A stretch of DNA of 64,000 bases from Boswellia sacra (Eukaryota; Streptophyta; Magnoliopsida; Sapindales; Burseraceae). The notes below the pieces were generated by a model that did no database searches, was not told the origin of the DNA, and was given only the letters and a program-made list of their open reading frames with translations. Positions 11,988 to 23,800 of the stretch are shown piece after piece. The stretch covers positions 211,083 through 275,082 of the forward strand of contig SNVD02006878.1 in assembly GCA_013180625.2 (NCBI GenBank), read 5' to 3'. A program made the position numbers and the translations under genes. How positions within the stretch are numbered: the first letter of the stretch is position 1; the number at the start of each line of letters is the position of its first letter.

Positions 11988-14900
11988 TTATCTCAAAGAA
12001 GATGCCCTACCAGCATGAAACCCTTGTGCATATGCCGTGTTCTTGAATATTGTCTGCAATATAATGCCCTCGTAAGTCGTGACCATAGGATATAACAAAA
12101 GTTTTTAAAGTTCAGACAACTGTTACCAACCAAAATGTACACACTAATGCTGAGACGCATGCTTGTATGCTACATATGAAATCATTGAACTGTTGAGACA
12201 CTTAATTGTTGCTCTTAGGGTGAGAAAGGGTTTGAAAAAGAAAGAAGTTCCATTGACCACGAAATACTCACAGCAAGATTCTTCAACTCTGGGCCACAGC
12301 ATTTTCTTAAAGTATTTGCTATATCATTTCCCTCCTTGGTCTGCAAAATTCAATTTTAAGGTTATCCAAATTACCAATTTGCTTGTGACCAGAAGTTCAT
12401 AATATTCAACTTACTTCTGAATGTACTTGCACAGATATTTTATCTAGAATCTCCTCCACAAATTTCTCAGCATCAGTAAAGGAGTTTGATGCACGAGCAG
12501 CATTGACTGACTTATCCTTAACATTCTGCAGAGTATTGGATGGCTTCTTGGCTTTATCTGCATCAAGGAAAAAACGTTAATCAAATGCCTCAGAATAAAC
12601 ATCGTCTTTCTAATTTACTAGAAAGAAAACCTAATTTATTTCAAGCTCCAACCTCACAGAAACAAGAAAATAGATTCTTATATGGGAATTTCACATTATT
12701 ATTATTTTTAAAGCTGATAAATTTATCGACATCAAATCACCACCCCAATCTTCCAACATCTTTGCAGCAGTGAATTTCTAACCAAGAAACAAAAAAAAAA
12801 AAAAAAAAATCCTAATCTCATGCATGGTGAAATTTACCTGTCAGTGCATTTGAATTACTATTTGCAATGCCAGGATTTCCACTAGCATTTTGCAGGGAAA
12901 CTGGTTTTTCGGGAGGATCTGGCAGAACCACAGAACCAGATGGAACAAAAGCGGCCAAATCGGGAGGTTGATCCTTTCCTATGGTCGGATTAGCCTACAA
13001 GAAATATGAAATTTAATTGAATAAACTGAAAAGTAACTATTTTGTGAAATAGACCACGAAATTAAACTCAAAATCACCTCCAGATCGACATATGATGGGT
13101 CTCTCCCAATTGATTTAAGAAACTTGTCAAGGTCGTTGGTGTTAAGAGCTGGGAACGGCAATAATAGACAACAGATCAGAGGCCATCTTAGAAACTGAAA
13201 TTTAGAATTGATTAACTAAAAAGCAGTGACACAATGTAAATAAAAAAACCATAACTCTTACAAGAGAGCACTGTTATCCAAAAAAAATTATCTAAAAGCA
13301 AAAATTGGGCATAGCTGACAATGACTAAGGAAGTTCCATTACATTATTCAACACTTTTCAAAATTATTTGCGATCACATCTGAATTAATTCTCTTATTAC
13401 CAACAAAGTCATTTATTAAAAGGTTTTCTAATACATATTTGAACCTTTGTAGATACAAAGAAAATAAATACCAATATATTTTTTGTTTTTATTGATGTTA
13501 ATACTGTTTCAGACCATTGTCAGCTCAGGATTCACAATTGTAGACAAACTTATTTTATTTTATTTTTTAAAAAAAAAGGTCATCTACAATGATCATCATT
13601 CTAATTTCCAAACTACGTAAGTATAACTGACTACAGCCCTTTATTGTAGTAGAAAATTACTATAGCATATTAAAAGAGACAAAACAAAATTCATATTAAA
13701 GATTACATCAAATACATGGATTTTAGTTTGTTTAACATGTTACAATGGTCATTGATAATCTAAGCTCAAACAGTAAAATATATTTTAACAAAGATGGACA
13801 AAATATTGTCTTAATCAAACTATATATATCATAGAATAACCCTACTCACATGTAAGGCACAAGAAAGATTGGCCAGTATTAATAAAAACACCACAGCAGC
13901 TTGAACTTTCAAAAGAAAATTTGTCTACAAGAATAATGATAAAAGACGTTTCAGCCTATAGAGATCCTCTTGACTTACAAATTGACATGTCATTTGATAG
14001 TGGGTGGAAGAAGCATCGTTCCTGGGTTTTAAATCCTTTGTCCAATAACAGCGCAACATCTCTTCACATTAGAAAGTTATAAGGTAACACATATTTTTTG
14101 CACTACAATAGAAAATAATGAAAACAAGGAGATGAAATTCAGAAACCAAGCATTAAAAAAACTATTGCATACCGTGCTGATTCATTCACCAATGCAAATG
14201 GAGTAACACTTCCCAATGGAACCTTGAATGGTAGAACATTCATGCAACAATGTCAGACGGTGATCATATACATGATAATCTATGATTTTATATTTCACAA
14301 TGTGATAAGCAAGCTTCTTCTATGTCAAATTAAACAGTATATTTCAGTCACTTATAAAAGAACAAAAAAAAAATCCTCTGAAGACAGAAATCTAACACTA
14401 ATATAATGTGATCGTATAAACTCAGTAGTTAAAATCTCAAGCTAAAACATAACTACTAACTATATCAAACCAAAGCCAACATTTTGCCTGGACATCCGAT
14501 TTAGAAGTAGAAGGCATATGCCCATGAATGGCACCTTCTCATGGAAAAATGAAACCCTATAAAATGTTAGTATGTGAGATGGGGGGAGTTATATTAAATA
14601 CATGTACCCACCTGAAGTATCTCCACCAATGCCTCTTCAGGAGCCATCCTCAAAGCCCCTTTTCCCAGACCGAGTCTTTGTGATAAAACTGCTCAGATAT
14701 GAAGCGATATTAGAACTCTTATTAACAATCAGGAAATGATTAAACATTCATGAGTAGAAACCAATAACATTACAGCAGACAAATAAGCAAGTCTGTGACA
14801 CCTCAGCGTGCCCATTTAAACTTGATAAGGTGATGTCATATACCTTTCATATCTACTTTAGTATCTGCTAGAGCAGAGACAATATAGAACCTATGTTTCT

Positions 14901-16040
14901 TGTCCTGCAAATACAAGCATCTGAATCATTAAGGCATAGTTATAAGAGTGCAGAAAAATATGGGAGAACTATGCCTAGAATAAAATGCAATTAAAGGCCT
15001 TTTATCAGAATCAAGTCTTATTTCATACCTTCAAGAACAAATTTTTACTGAGTCCACCTCCCATATCCCCAACATATTTTGCCTGAAAGGAAAGAAATAG
15101 ACTTGCTTCAGGATCTACAATACACAGAGATGTGCGTGCTTAAGAAAATATATATATACATAGGCCAACTTCTGCATTCTTCTCTTACCTGAGCTTCAAC
15201 TGTCATAACAGCAGGATGTTCGTACTTTGAAAATTCAACTTGAAGATCCTAACAGATACAGATATACATGTTAGTACCAGAAAAGAAAAGATAGGACAAC
15301 CAAAAAAAAAACTGTAAATAAGACAACCAAAGAAGAATGAACGCAGTAAGCAAAACATAATTATGTACCCAACGGATTATTAATATATTCAAAATAAAGC
15401 ATGTATACAACGTTCTACAAAAAAAATATCACTATTCCACAAAAGAAAACCAATAGCACCTACAATCACAAGAACAAAATGAAAAGTAAAATAACGTCTC
15501 AATTTTGCAACGGGTCAGAAGACTCAACATCATTGCAATGCAAATAGCATGAGAAGAATCACAGGCCAAGGTGGACAGAGCTTTGCTTCTTCAACTTCAA
15601 TACGTCAAATGCCAACCAAAAAAAAAAAAAAAAACTCTTAATGGATAAATAACCAAAAATACGAGTAACAGAGTGAACAAACACGAATTGAAATTAAATA
15701 AGCTCAGCACACATTGAATCATTCATGTCACGGAGCTATATACCACCACAACAACAACTCATTTATACGTAAACTACCAAGTGAAAGTTAAAGCAGAAGC
15801 CAACATATGAGCTGAAACGGCGTAGTTTTACCCGGCAAATAAATAAACAAACAAACAATTTAATAGCATTTCTTATTCTACATACAATCCTATCAGTATT
15901 GCTTTAACGAGAATCCATGAAAATGTGATATTAAAGCGAACCCAAATCAAATTTCACTAGAAAAAATACGTTGAAAACTTTAAATCAAGCAAAGAGATTA
16001 CCTGCAAGCGAGCAAGCAACTGCTCCTTCGAATAACCCAT
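11988..16040 (-). CDS. Free-standing YbaK/ProX-type aminoacyl-tRNA deacylase (prolyl-tRNA synthetase-associated domain protein)
   Basis: Twelve exons on the minus strand: 16002-16040, 15189-15248, 15029-15082, 14844-14904, 14612-14688, 14173-14222, 13979-14061, 13078-13148, 12838-12994, 12415-12557, 12272-12340 and 11988-12053. All junctions are GT-AG and in phase, giving 309 aa, the size I recall for Arabidopsis At1g44835. Residues about 1-165 form the YbaK/PRORSD domain: a KYEHPAVMTVEAQ-like start, a GGGLSKNLFLKDKK core with the Lys typical of this editing fold, then RLGLGKGALRMAPEE and PLGSVTPFALVN. Such proteins hydrolyse mischarged tRNA (Ala-tRNAPro in bacterial relatives) in trans. Residues about 166-309 are a plant-type tail with a Pro/Asn-rich linker and a helical end closing in a GFHAGR motif. 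The small first exon is the least certain, but its ATG (MGYSKEQLL) fits the family. Confidence 0.9.
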
Positions 16041-16466
16041 TTCTTTGTTTTTGGATCGGACAAACCAAAGCTGGAGGGATTGCTGCGAAATACGGGATCG
16101 CACAACGGCGCAAAGAATTGGCAACTCACTGCTATTGTTGTTATGAATCGGTTGGATTCGGCCGAAACTCGGTGGGTTATCGGGTGATCTGACTAGGTTT
16201 GAGGGTTGGCTTGGTGACTAGCTTGGGCCTCAATTGGCCTCGCCTATTATCCAATAACCAAACGTTCAGGCCCAAGTCTTAGTCTCCTTCGTGGAGAATG
16301 GAATTAGTTGGGCCAAAAGAGCATCGGCCTTAAGAGCTTTTGCCTTCCCTGAAAGATTTTGTCGTGTTGTGGGTTTTGCAGTTTCCTTGGGCCTAATTTG
16401 CGCGTTATATCATGGATATTGGACCATATTCCAAGTCTCCAACATTATGTTTACACTTTTCAAATG
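16041..16466. promoter_or_regulatory. Upstream region of the YbaK gene
   Basis: This is the 5' UTR and promoter side of the minus-strand YbaK gene, bounded on the right by a MULE-like element. It carries several TGGGCC/GGCCCA (site II-like) motifs, common in promoters of plant housekeeping and translation-related genes. There is no canonical TATA box that I would defend. Confidence 0.4.
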
Positions 16467-17662
16467 GAATAATATCAAAAACTACCCTTGAGTTTTCAAC
16501 TAGGAATAGCAGAGAACGACTATTTTATTTTAATCAATCACACCCTAAAATTTCTAAAAAACGATCAACTGTCAATTTCAACCCTAACTGGAGTATAAAT
16601 ATACTTTTTTACCCCTAAAAATAATTAAAAAATTTTAATCAAATAAAAAATAAAAATCTAATTTTTTTGGGTTGTTCATGCTTCCTCTCTGCTTCGCCCC
16701 TCTCCGACTTTCATTCCTTCTACTTCTCCTCCACTTCTGTTCTTCCATTCCTCTTCGATTCCTCTTCTGCTTCCTCGGCAAATCACTAATCAAAATAAAA
16801 AAAAAACCCTAATTCCCCAATCTCCCACAATCGATTCAACATTTTATTCCAATAAATACAAATCCAAATACCCAAATCTCTTAAATCAATATGTTGGCTT
16901 GGTTCGACCCGCGTGGTGGTGCAGGCATGGCTGTGCTTGGCGGTTGTGATGGTGGTTGAGGTGCTTGTTGATGCGGCTGTTGATGACAGTTGGTGATCGC
17001 AGCTATTGATGATGGTTGGTGATGGCAGTAGTTGATGTGGTTGTTGCTTCTAATTTCTTTTGGGTTGTGGTGGATGATCACCAAGTTTGCTTGTATGCTT
17101 TCTAATTTTTTTTAAATTTAATTGATTTCTATTTTTTTTAATAGAATGGGTGTGGTCGAGGGGGTGCTTTGGGATAGTGGTGGTGGATTCAGTGATGATG
17201 GCTGTACCGGAGATGGATATGAAGACATGGTTGTGGTGATGAGGATGATGGTTTTTGATGTAGGCAAGGACGCGCTAGTGGTGGTGGACCTGGTGAGTGG
17301 TGACGATGGCGATTGATAAGGACGCCGATGAATGCCTGTGTTTGTTAATGGAGTAGTGATGCTTCTATTTGGTAGCGTGAATGGCGTGAATGGCTGTTAT
17401 CTCTTCTCCTTTTGTTTGCTTTGATTAATTTTTATTTTGTTATTTTGGTTAATTTTGATTAAATAATTTAACATTTTGAATTAGAGTGTTAATTTTTTAG
17501 GATGAAATTTTGATATTACCCCTGATTGTTAGTCCAATTTTAGACGGGAAACGTTAGATGATGTTTTTAAAATAACTTCAGGGTGTGATTAATTAAAATG
17601 GTATAGTCATTTCTTATTTGATATTAGGCTGGAACTCCAGGGTATTTTTTGAAATTATCCCC
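16467..17662. mobile_element. Non-autonomous MULE-like element (1,196 bp) with 10-bp TSD
   Basis: The element is flanked by perfect 10-bp direct repeats TTTTCAAATG (16457-16466 and 17663-17672). Its ends are degenerate inverted repeats: the left end starts GAATAATATCAAAAACTACC and the right end, complemented, starts GGGGATAATTTCAAAAAATA. Similarity of the arms continues inward for roughly 200 bp (for example the ATCACACCCT block in both). A TSD of about 9-11 bp and long TIRs fit the Mutator-like superfamily. The centre is different sequence: a CT-rich block near 16680-16780 and a GGTGGT/GATGG-rich block near 16910-17320. It has no transposase. The centre could be captured host DNA (Pack-MULE) but I cannot name a source. 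Confidence 0.8.
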
Positions 17663-17672
17663 TTTTCAAATG

Positions 17673-19872
17673 CAAGTGCATTATTCTTCTACTTTATCAA
17701 AATTAACACCTTAATTTATCACTAATGTAACTGTCGATTGCTCGGATTTCCAATAGTGGAATTCTATTACATCGTCTTTTGTCAAATATCGTCAACATAA
17801 TCAACAATTAATACCAAAATGTACTTTTGTTTTTTTTTTTTCTCTTTCATTTTTTGTCTTGTTTTCATCCATATATGCGGTTTCTCTTTTCTATTTATGT
17901 AATTTCCTTCTCTGAAGAGGTAAACTATTCACATCCCGTTACCGGTATTATTTATTATTCGCTTGTCAGTAAATTTTCCTCCGGTCGTTGAACTTCTTCA
18001 ACGAAACAAAAGTAGATTTATAGAAGTACTATAATCGAAATGTATTATATGCTAAACATTTACGTAGAAAAGATAGGGTGTGAGATTATTATAAATCTTG
18101 CATCATTAAAAATAACTTATCGTACAACCCAATATAATAAGTCGTATAATTAGGTTTGTCTTAATAAGGCCAAGCCCGGCTCAATCAGGCCATGTCTAAT
18201 GTTGGATCTCACTTGCGTAATGCCTTCATTTCAAGCGGCAGCCTATCTTTTTCTCTTTAATTTATATGATTAAAAGCTAAAAGAAGTGATCTGCATGTTA
18301 CCCTGTGAGCTTTCTTAAATCTAAACAATAAAACAAAATAAAAAATCATTAAAAGAAAAACAAAAGATCCATCTTTAGAGAATAAATATTTGGATTTAGT
18401 ATTTTCTAAAGTAATTTTCAAATTATCAAAAATATTTTCGTGAAAGGATTTGTAAAAAGTAACAACTCAAGTATAGATAGCTAAAAGAAGGGTTGATCGG
18501 GACTTGGGAGTAATCCAATTGTAGTTGTACAAGATTGGGGCTATAATATAAGTTTTGATAGTGAAATCTCGTGATTAATTGTTTGGAAGCACATGAGAAG
18601 TTGTGATTTTCTAATATCGGACTTTGTCATGTCAGGAGTGTCACGTGCTAATATTCAGCAACAACTTCTTCAAATGGCCAAGTGGGGCCGCAATCCAAGA
18701 TGGGCCCGGAGAGTTGCATGTGTCTGGCCCACTATGTCAAATTCGATGGACTGGGGCCCAAGTCAACACGCACATCCAAAGCGAATAGCATGGGCCGTGC
18801 AAAACCCCAATGAACTTGAAAGAGAGTCCAAATACAATGTAGAAGAAACAACAGAGAATGGGTCCCCATGCCCTTAACCATCCCATTGCACACTCGAGGA
18901 CAGGACATGTGCAGCCTTGGCTTGAGCAGCTGGTTCACCCTCGAAAGCCTTGACCAGGTTCAAAACTACTGGCCAAAAAAGTGTAGAACATTGTCTTCAA
19001 TGCATCTGATTGTATAAGAACTCGATGGGACATATCATAGTGTGGATTTCTTATTAGAGTAATTGATAGTGTTGGATGGAATATAATATTTGTTCTTAAC
19101 TAAGTACTAGTCGCAGATTCAATACCATGATGAAACCAAGTTTTCAGTAATATAAATTAATCTACATTAATAATATGCCAACAAGTAGATCTTGTTTAGA
19201 TTTTTGTGAGGGCTTTAATCTCTCTTGATTTACAACCAATATTGGTGTTTTCTGGCATCTGGGTTATTAATAGTAATTAAAAAAACACTGTTGCAAATGG
19301 TTTCAAGTTTCCACGACTCTCTGTTCTTTGTTCCCAGTGAGATAGGCATTTCTCAGTCTCTGACACCTTTAAAAGAGCCTTTCCACACTCTTCCTTTAAT
19401 ATATACAGTAACATTTAATTACAAGGACTTCATTTAATTACAGATCCTTCAAATATGATAAAAAAAGTATTTCTGCTGTATAATTGAAATATATGTTTCT
19501 GCTTTTTTCATTACAGAACAGTATTGTAAGATAAGACCAGGCGACCAACCATTAATAACATTGACAACTTGAGATATTACAAGCTTTTTTTTTTTTGGCA
19601 TATATAATTGATATCGATACATAATATGATATTAAGAAACCCACATGAAAGAGTCCAAAAAAGAGTCTCATCTCCATGTGGATTTCTTCTTCTACTTAAC
19701 TCGGAAACACTCTTTCAAAATTTAAAAATGAATTAATGTCATTGTCAGTAATGTCTTCAAGCAATACAAGTGAAGATCATGAATGAATAATATCAATGGA
19801 CAAAGAATAATGATATTTTGTTTGACTTGATTTGGATTGAAAAGAAAAAGAAAGCGAAAAAATCAATCTTCA
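17673..19872. other. Intergenic region, no supported gene
   Basis: This lies between the MULE-like element and the 3' end of the ERF gene. A GC-richer patch at about 18600-18900 has GGCCC motifs and a 94-codon open frame (18593-18877) with no recognisable domain. The right end must contain the ERF 3' UTR. Confidence 0.6.
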
Positions 19873-20550
19873 TCAGCAGAAGCTCCACAAACGAATATCT
19901 CCATCTTCCAAAAAGTCATCGATCATTGGAGGTAGATCGAAGGAGACTCCACTAAACATTTGATCAACATACTTTGGTGATTGAATCTCATCAAGGTTGT
20001 ACCATGGCAGTGGCTCCATCATTGAAACGTGCTCATTGTAGGTATCAAAAGATTGCATAAGAGACACTCCATCATCGAGCTGATCGGAGGGTGAAGAGGC
20101 CATGGACATTGACATGGACGGAGATGAGATTGATGAGGAGGAGGAGGAACAAGAAGATGGAGGAGGTGGTGATATTGGTGGGGTTGGCGCATTGTCAACA
20201 AAACTACTATTGGCTGCAGCTGCTGCAGCCACTCTTTGGATGGACTTCGGGGACATGACAGTGTCAGGAATGTAATGAGAGGAAGTGATAGGGAAGTTGA
20301 GATTTGCTGAAGAGCCCTTGAGACATAGCAGTGCAGCATCGTAGGCTCTCGCAGCTGCTTCTGGGGTTGAATATGAACCTAACCATATTCTTGTTTTTTG
20401 ATTTGGGGCTCTTATCTCTGACACCCAGGAGCCCCAGCTTCTCATTCTCACTCCCTTGTACTTCTTGATCATCATCTTCTTGCATGGAGATGATGTTGAA
20501 GGCTTTGGCTTTGAGGGCTTTGCTGGGATCTTCTTCTCAGTCTTCACCAT
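19873..20550 (-). CDS. AP2/ERF transcription factor, DREB subfamily (DREB26/ERF012-ERF014 type)
   Basis: Intronless, 225 aa from the ATG at 20550. The frame is open eight codons further (to 20574), but that codon is TTG, so the ATG is the real start. The AP2 domain covers residues 31-87 (starts [12 protein letters not shown], then WLGSY and AARAYDAA). Position 14 of the domain is Val, as in DREBs, while position 19 is Ala instead of the usual Glu; from memory this is shared with the Arabidopsis DREB26 clade. A Lys-rich stretch before the domain is a likely nuclear signal. After the domain come a poly-Ala tract, a Pro/Ser-rich low-complexity region and an acidic C-terminus ending in an LWSF-type motif, a plausible activation region. 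It is expected to bind DRE/GCC-like elements; stress, senescence or cell-wall roles of relatives cannot be transferred from sequence alone. Confidence 0.93.
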   Translation of the reverse strand: MVKTEKKIPAKPSKPKPSTSSPCKKMMIKKYKGVRMRSWGSWVSEIRAPNQKTRIWLGSYSTPEAAARAYDAALLCLKGSSANLNFPITSSHYIPDTVMSPKSIQRVAAAAAANSSFVDNAPTPPISPPPPSSCSSSSSSISSPSMSMSMASSPSDQLDDGVSLMQSFDTYNEHVSMMEPLPWYNLDEIQSPKYVDQMFSGVSFDLPPMIDDFLEDGDIRLWSFC

Positions 20551-20806
20551 TGTTGTATGCAAAAGATAAACCAATCAAAAAGATCAATGCCAATGCTGAG
20601 ATGATTTGCGCAGGATGTTGATCTTCAACTAATGCTTTGAAGGAGTGCAAGATGTGTTGAAGGATTTATTGGATGCTTAATTTGATGATGTAAAGAGGTG
20701 TGTGATGAAGGAATATTTATCTATCTGGTTAACTTTGTTCTTGCTTTATTTGCTCATGAAATGAAACGAGATGGGAACTGAAGGTGGAGGAAAGCAAGAA
20801 GCCTTG

Positions 20807-20814
20807 TATTTATA
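20807..20814 (-). promoter_or_regulatory. Putative TATA box of the ERF gene
   Basis: TATAAATA on the minus strand, about 255 bp upstream of the ATG at 20550. This implies a 5' UTR of about 220 nt without upstream introns that I can detect. It is the best TATA match in the near upstream region. Confidence 0.5.
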
Positions 20815-23800
20815 GATGAGTTTTAGCGTTTGTAAAGTAATAAGAGGATCTTCTAGTCAAGGAACAGTATGAATATGAAACTGGATGACAGATATTTCAG
20901 GGTTATATAAATGGTTAGTGTTGCTTCTTGCTTTCTTCTAAAATGACACAATTCTCCAAACATATATAGAAAATAGAATATAAAAAATTAGATCCGAATA
21001 TGTGAACATAAAAAAGAAAAAGCAAGCAAACAAACAAGTGACTAGGAGTAAGTAATAATAAAAACAAATGGAGAAAAATAATTAGAGAAATTAATAGCAT
21101 AAATTACACTCAACCCACTTGCATGCTGATAGCAGAGAAGAGCTGACCAAATTGAGATGTGTTCATGTATATGTTTTCAAATTACAGCTAGCTCTAGGCT
21201 ATATATGGTCAAAAACATCATAAATTGTTTAAACAGAAATCGGGTTGCCCATTTGTGGAGAGAAACTTGAAGAGCGCATGCTATGACTAAAGTTGTTCTT
21301 AAAGTTGTCCACAAAATTATTGAGAGACAGAGACTTTTTACTATTGCTAAGCTAGTTAAGTTACACCAACTTAATACAGCTTAAAAGTGCAAGATTTTAC
21401 AATATTGTAACTTTTCAGAAGAGGCAAAATGAATCTAGCATTATGCAGGAAACCATATGCACCAATCAGAGACCAGCTAATTTATTATTAGGTTAGCTTG
21501 TTCTAGAGTTTCCTGACTTAAGCAGCAAGACACACACGCCCCTCCCCAGTTGACACCCAGCAGAGATATACGTTAAAAAAATCAAACTCAAAATAAAATG
21601 GAAATAAATGTTAATCCAATGGCAAATTTGCAATTTCACACTCAGGATTTATGTTATTTTATATATATGTTGTCTATTTTGGGTTAGGATATTTTATATA
21701 GAGACTATTATTGTACGAGCGTTAAGAGAGAGAAACATAGGATTCTTTCCATCTAGGCAACTTCCAGGATCTTGAGATGGTGGTTGATTAAAATTTTTGG
21801 AGTGGGCTGTGATACAAAGACAACACTGAACAAAATCATTAATAATATTAACTGTACTACAAATTAAACTGATCAACATCAGCACACGCAGGGTAAGTGT
21901 AAGCTATAATTCATTGGCTGTGTATTGTATGCAAAACACCAGCTGTTGCTGCTCTGTCTCGCAGCTCCAAAACCGCGTCATGGCCTTCTCCTCATGCGAA
22001 ACGAAAATGAAATCTTTCCCTCTAAATGTCTCATCAAAACTAATCAATAAAATAAAATAAAAGACTCTTAATCACACCTCAACTGTTTTATGACATTTTG
22101 CAAAGCTGCTTACGCCTGCAAGACTTGACTTTTTCTCTTTGCATAATCTATCTTTTCTTGAGAAATTCTAAGGGATTCTTTATGGTACGGCAAAAACCAA
22201 AACCAATTAAAACTACTTGTTCTGATTGAGCAAATGCCAGCACACATGTCGACATGCCATGCCTGCCGCCATGGTGTATTGGGAGAAGTACAAGCCATAA
22301 CCTTTCTATTCAGCCTCATAGTCCAAAGCTGATGGTTCGTTTTCACACTGTGGAAAGCCTAGAAGGTAATTTGGCAAAAGGGTTTCGTCAACTTTCCAGC
22401 ACAAGTCCTTGCAAAGAGCCCGCCATCGATGCTTGTGAAAGTGCAACCATAAGCTAGTTAATAAATCAAGTCATCTACACCACAGGGACCATGCATTTCT
22501 TTCCACTCTCTGAAAAGTGAACCAATAATAAATCAAAGTTTATTCTAGTAGAAGGAATTTCAGAGGCAATTCAACGGTCAAAATAAATTTTATAATTTCG
22601 TTACTGGAGGTACAATTAATATTCAAACTTTTAACGCTTACTTTTTACCAAGCAAGCATGCACCATTGGTGCAATATAAACGTGGTCGTAACTCTTATGT
22701 TGCATGTCATGAGTTTCCAAGAATGTTCTTCATCATCTGCTAAATTGTTAAGAAACAGCTGTATCCTCTTATCTATTTCAACTCTGATCAGAGTTTTAGC
22801 TTATTTTCTTTGTGCTTAATTTAGTGGATTTGCTATTTGGAAGGAAAGTGACTTGAAACATACTTCAACATAAAATATATATAATATCATGTTTGCAACA
22901 ATTAATATTCAGAAATCATTATGTACTTATCAAATTTGTGTTGAATGATACAATTAACGGATCATTTTTTTTTATATTTAGATATTTTATGGTTAATTAT
23001 ATCCCATCTTCTAATGTGAACTGAATTTCTTAATTAGATTGATAATTTTATACAAAAATTAAAAGAAGGAAACAGATGGGATGGGAATTGGAGATATTAT
23101 TATCTGAAAAAATTAGAGGGCGCAAGATTGGTCTTTCCAATGATCATACATGTGTGAAAAGAATAGTGTCGTCAATCCGTACAAAGCTCTCCCTCCTCCT
23201 TTCTTCCTTCCTTCGCAATTCTCATAGTATCAGTTCACACAATATTAAAAAAAAATTTAAATCAAATCATAATTATGGAGCATCTAATTCGGAAATAATT
23301 ACACATTACTAAGTAGGAATAAAAACAAATAAATATTGTATTAGGTTGCTGTCACTACGATTCTCCCCAAGTCTTTACGCAATAAAATAATGGTCCTCCC
23401 CACATGACCGAGCCACACACTCTATATTTTTTAACATTAAAATTGTCAGGATTTCAGGAGCGAACAAGGACTTTGCTACATGGAAGTAAGAAGGAAATTT
23501 CACTTGACTATTAATAATAAGAGTTTAATAAGGTATATAGCTCGAGCCAAGAGGCACAACTTGGTTGACCTACTGCCATTGGGAGGAAAAACAATAAACA
23601 ACTGTGATTGCCAGGTGAAAAATCACTCTATAGTTTAATGAATTAATGTTATATTACTAGCTAGCTATACAGGGAAAATGGGAAAAGTCTAATTTGTTTA
23701 CTTGTATCTATGTTTTTGGCTGTTTCGAACTTGCAAAAACTAGAAGCCGATCGATATATAGAGTAATGAACTTTTAGTTAAAACAAGCAAAAGGGTATTT

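Noticed and set aside
17122..17316. 64-codon open frame in the MULE-like element
   Set aside because: Val/Gly/Asp-rich translation of GGTGGT/GATGG repeats with no similarity to transposase.
18593..18877. 94-codon open frame as a gene
   Set aside because: No domain, no plausible splice context, and no family resemblance.
22110..22457. Overlapping open frames on both strands (22110-22346 minus, 22254-22457 plus)
   Set aside because: Short, mutually overlapping and without recognisable motifs.
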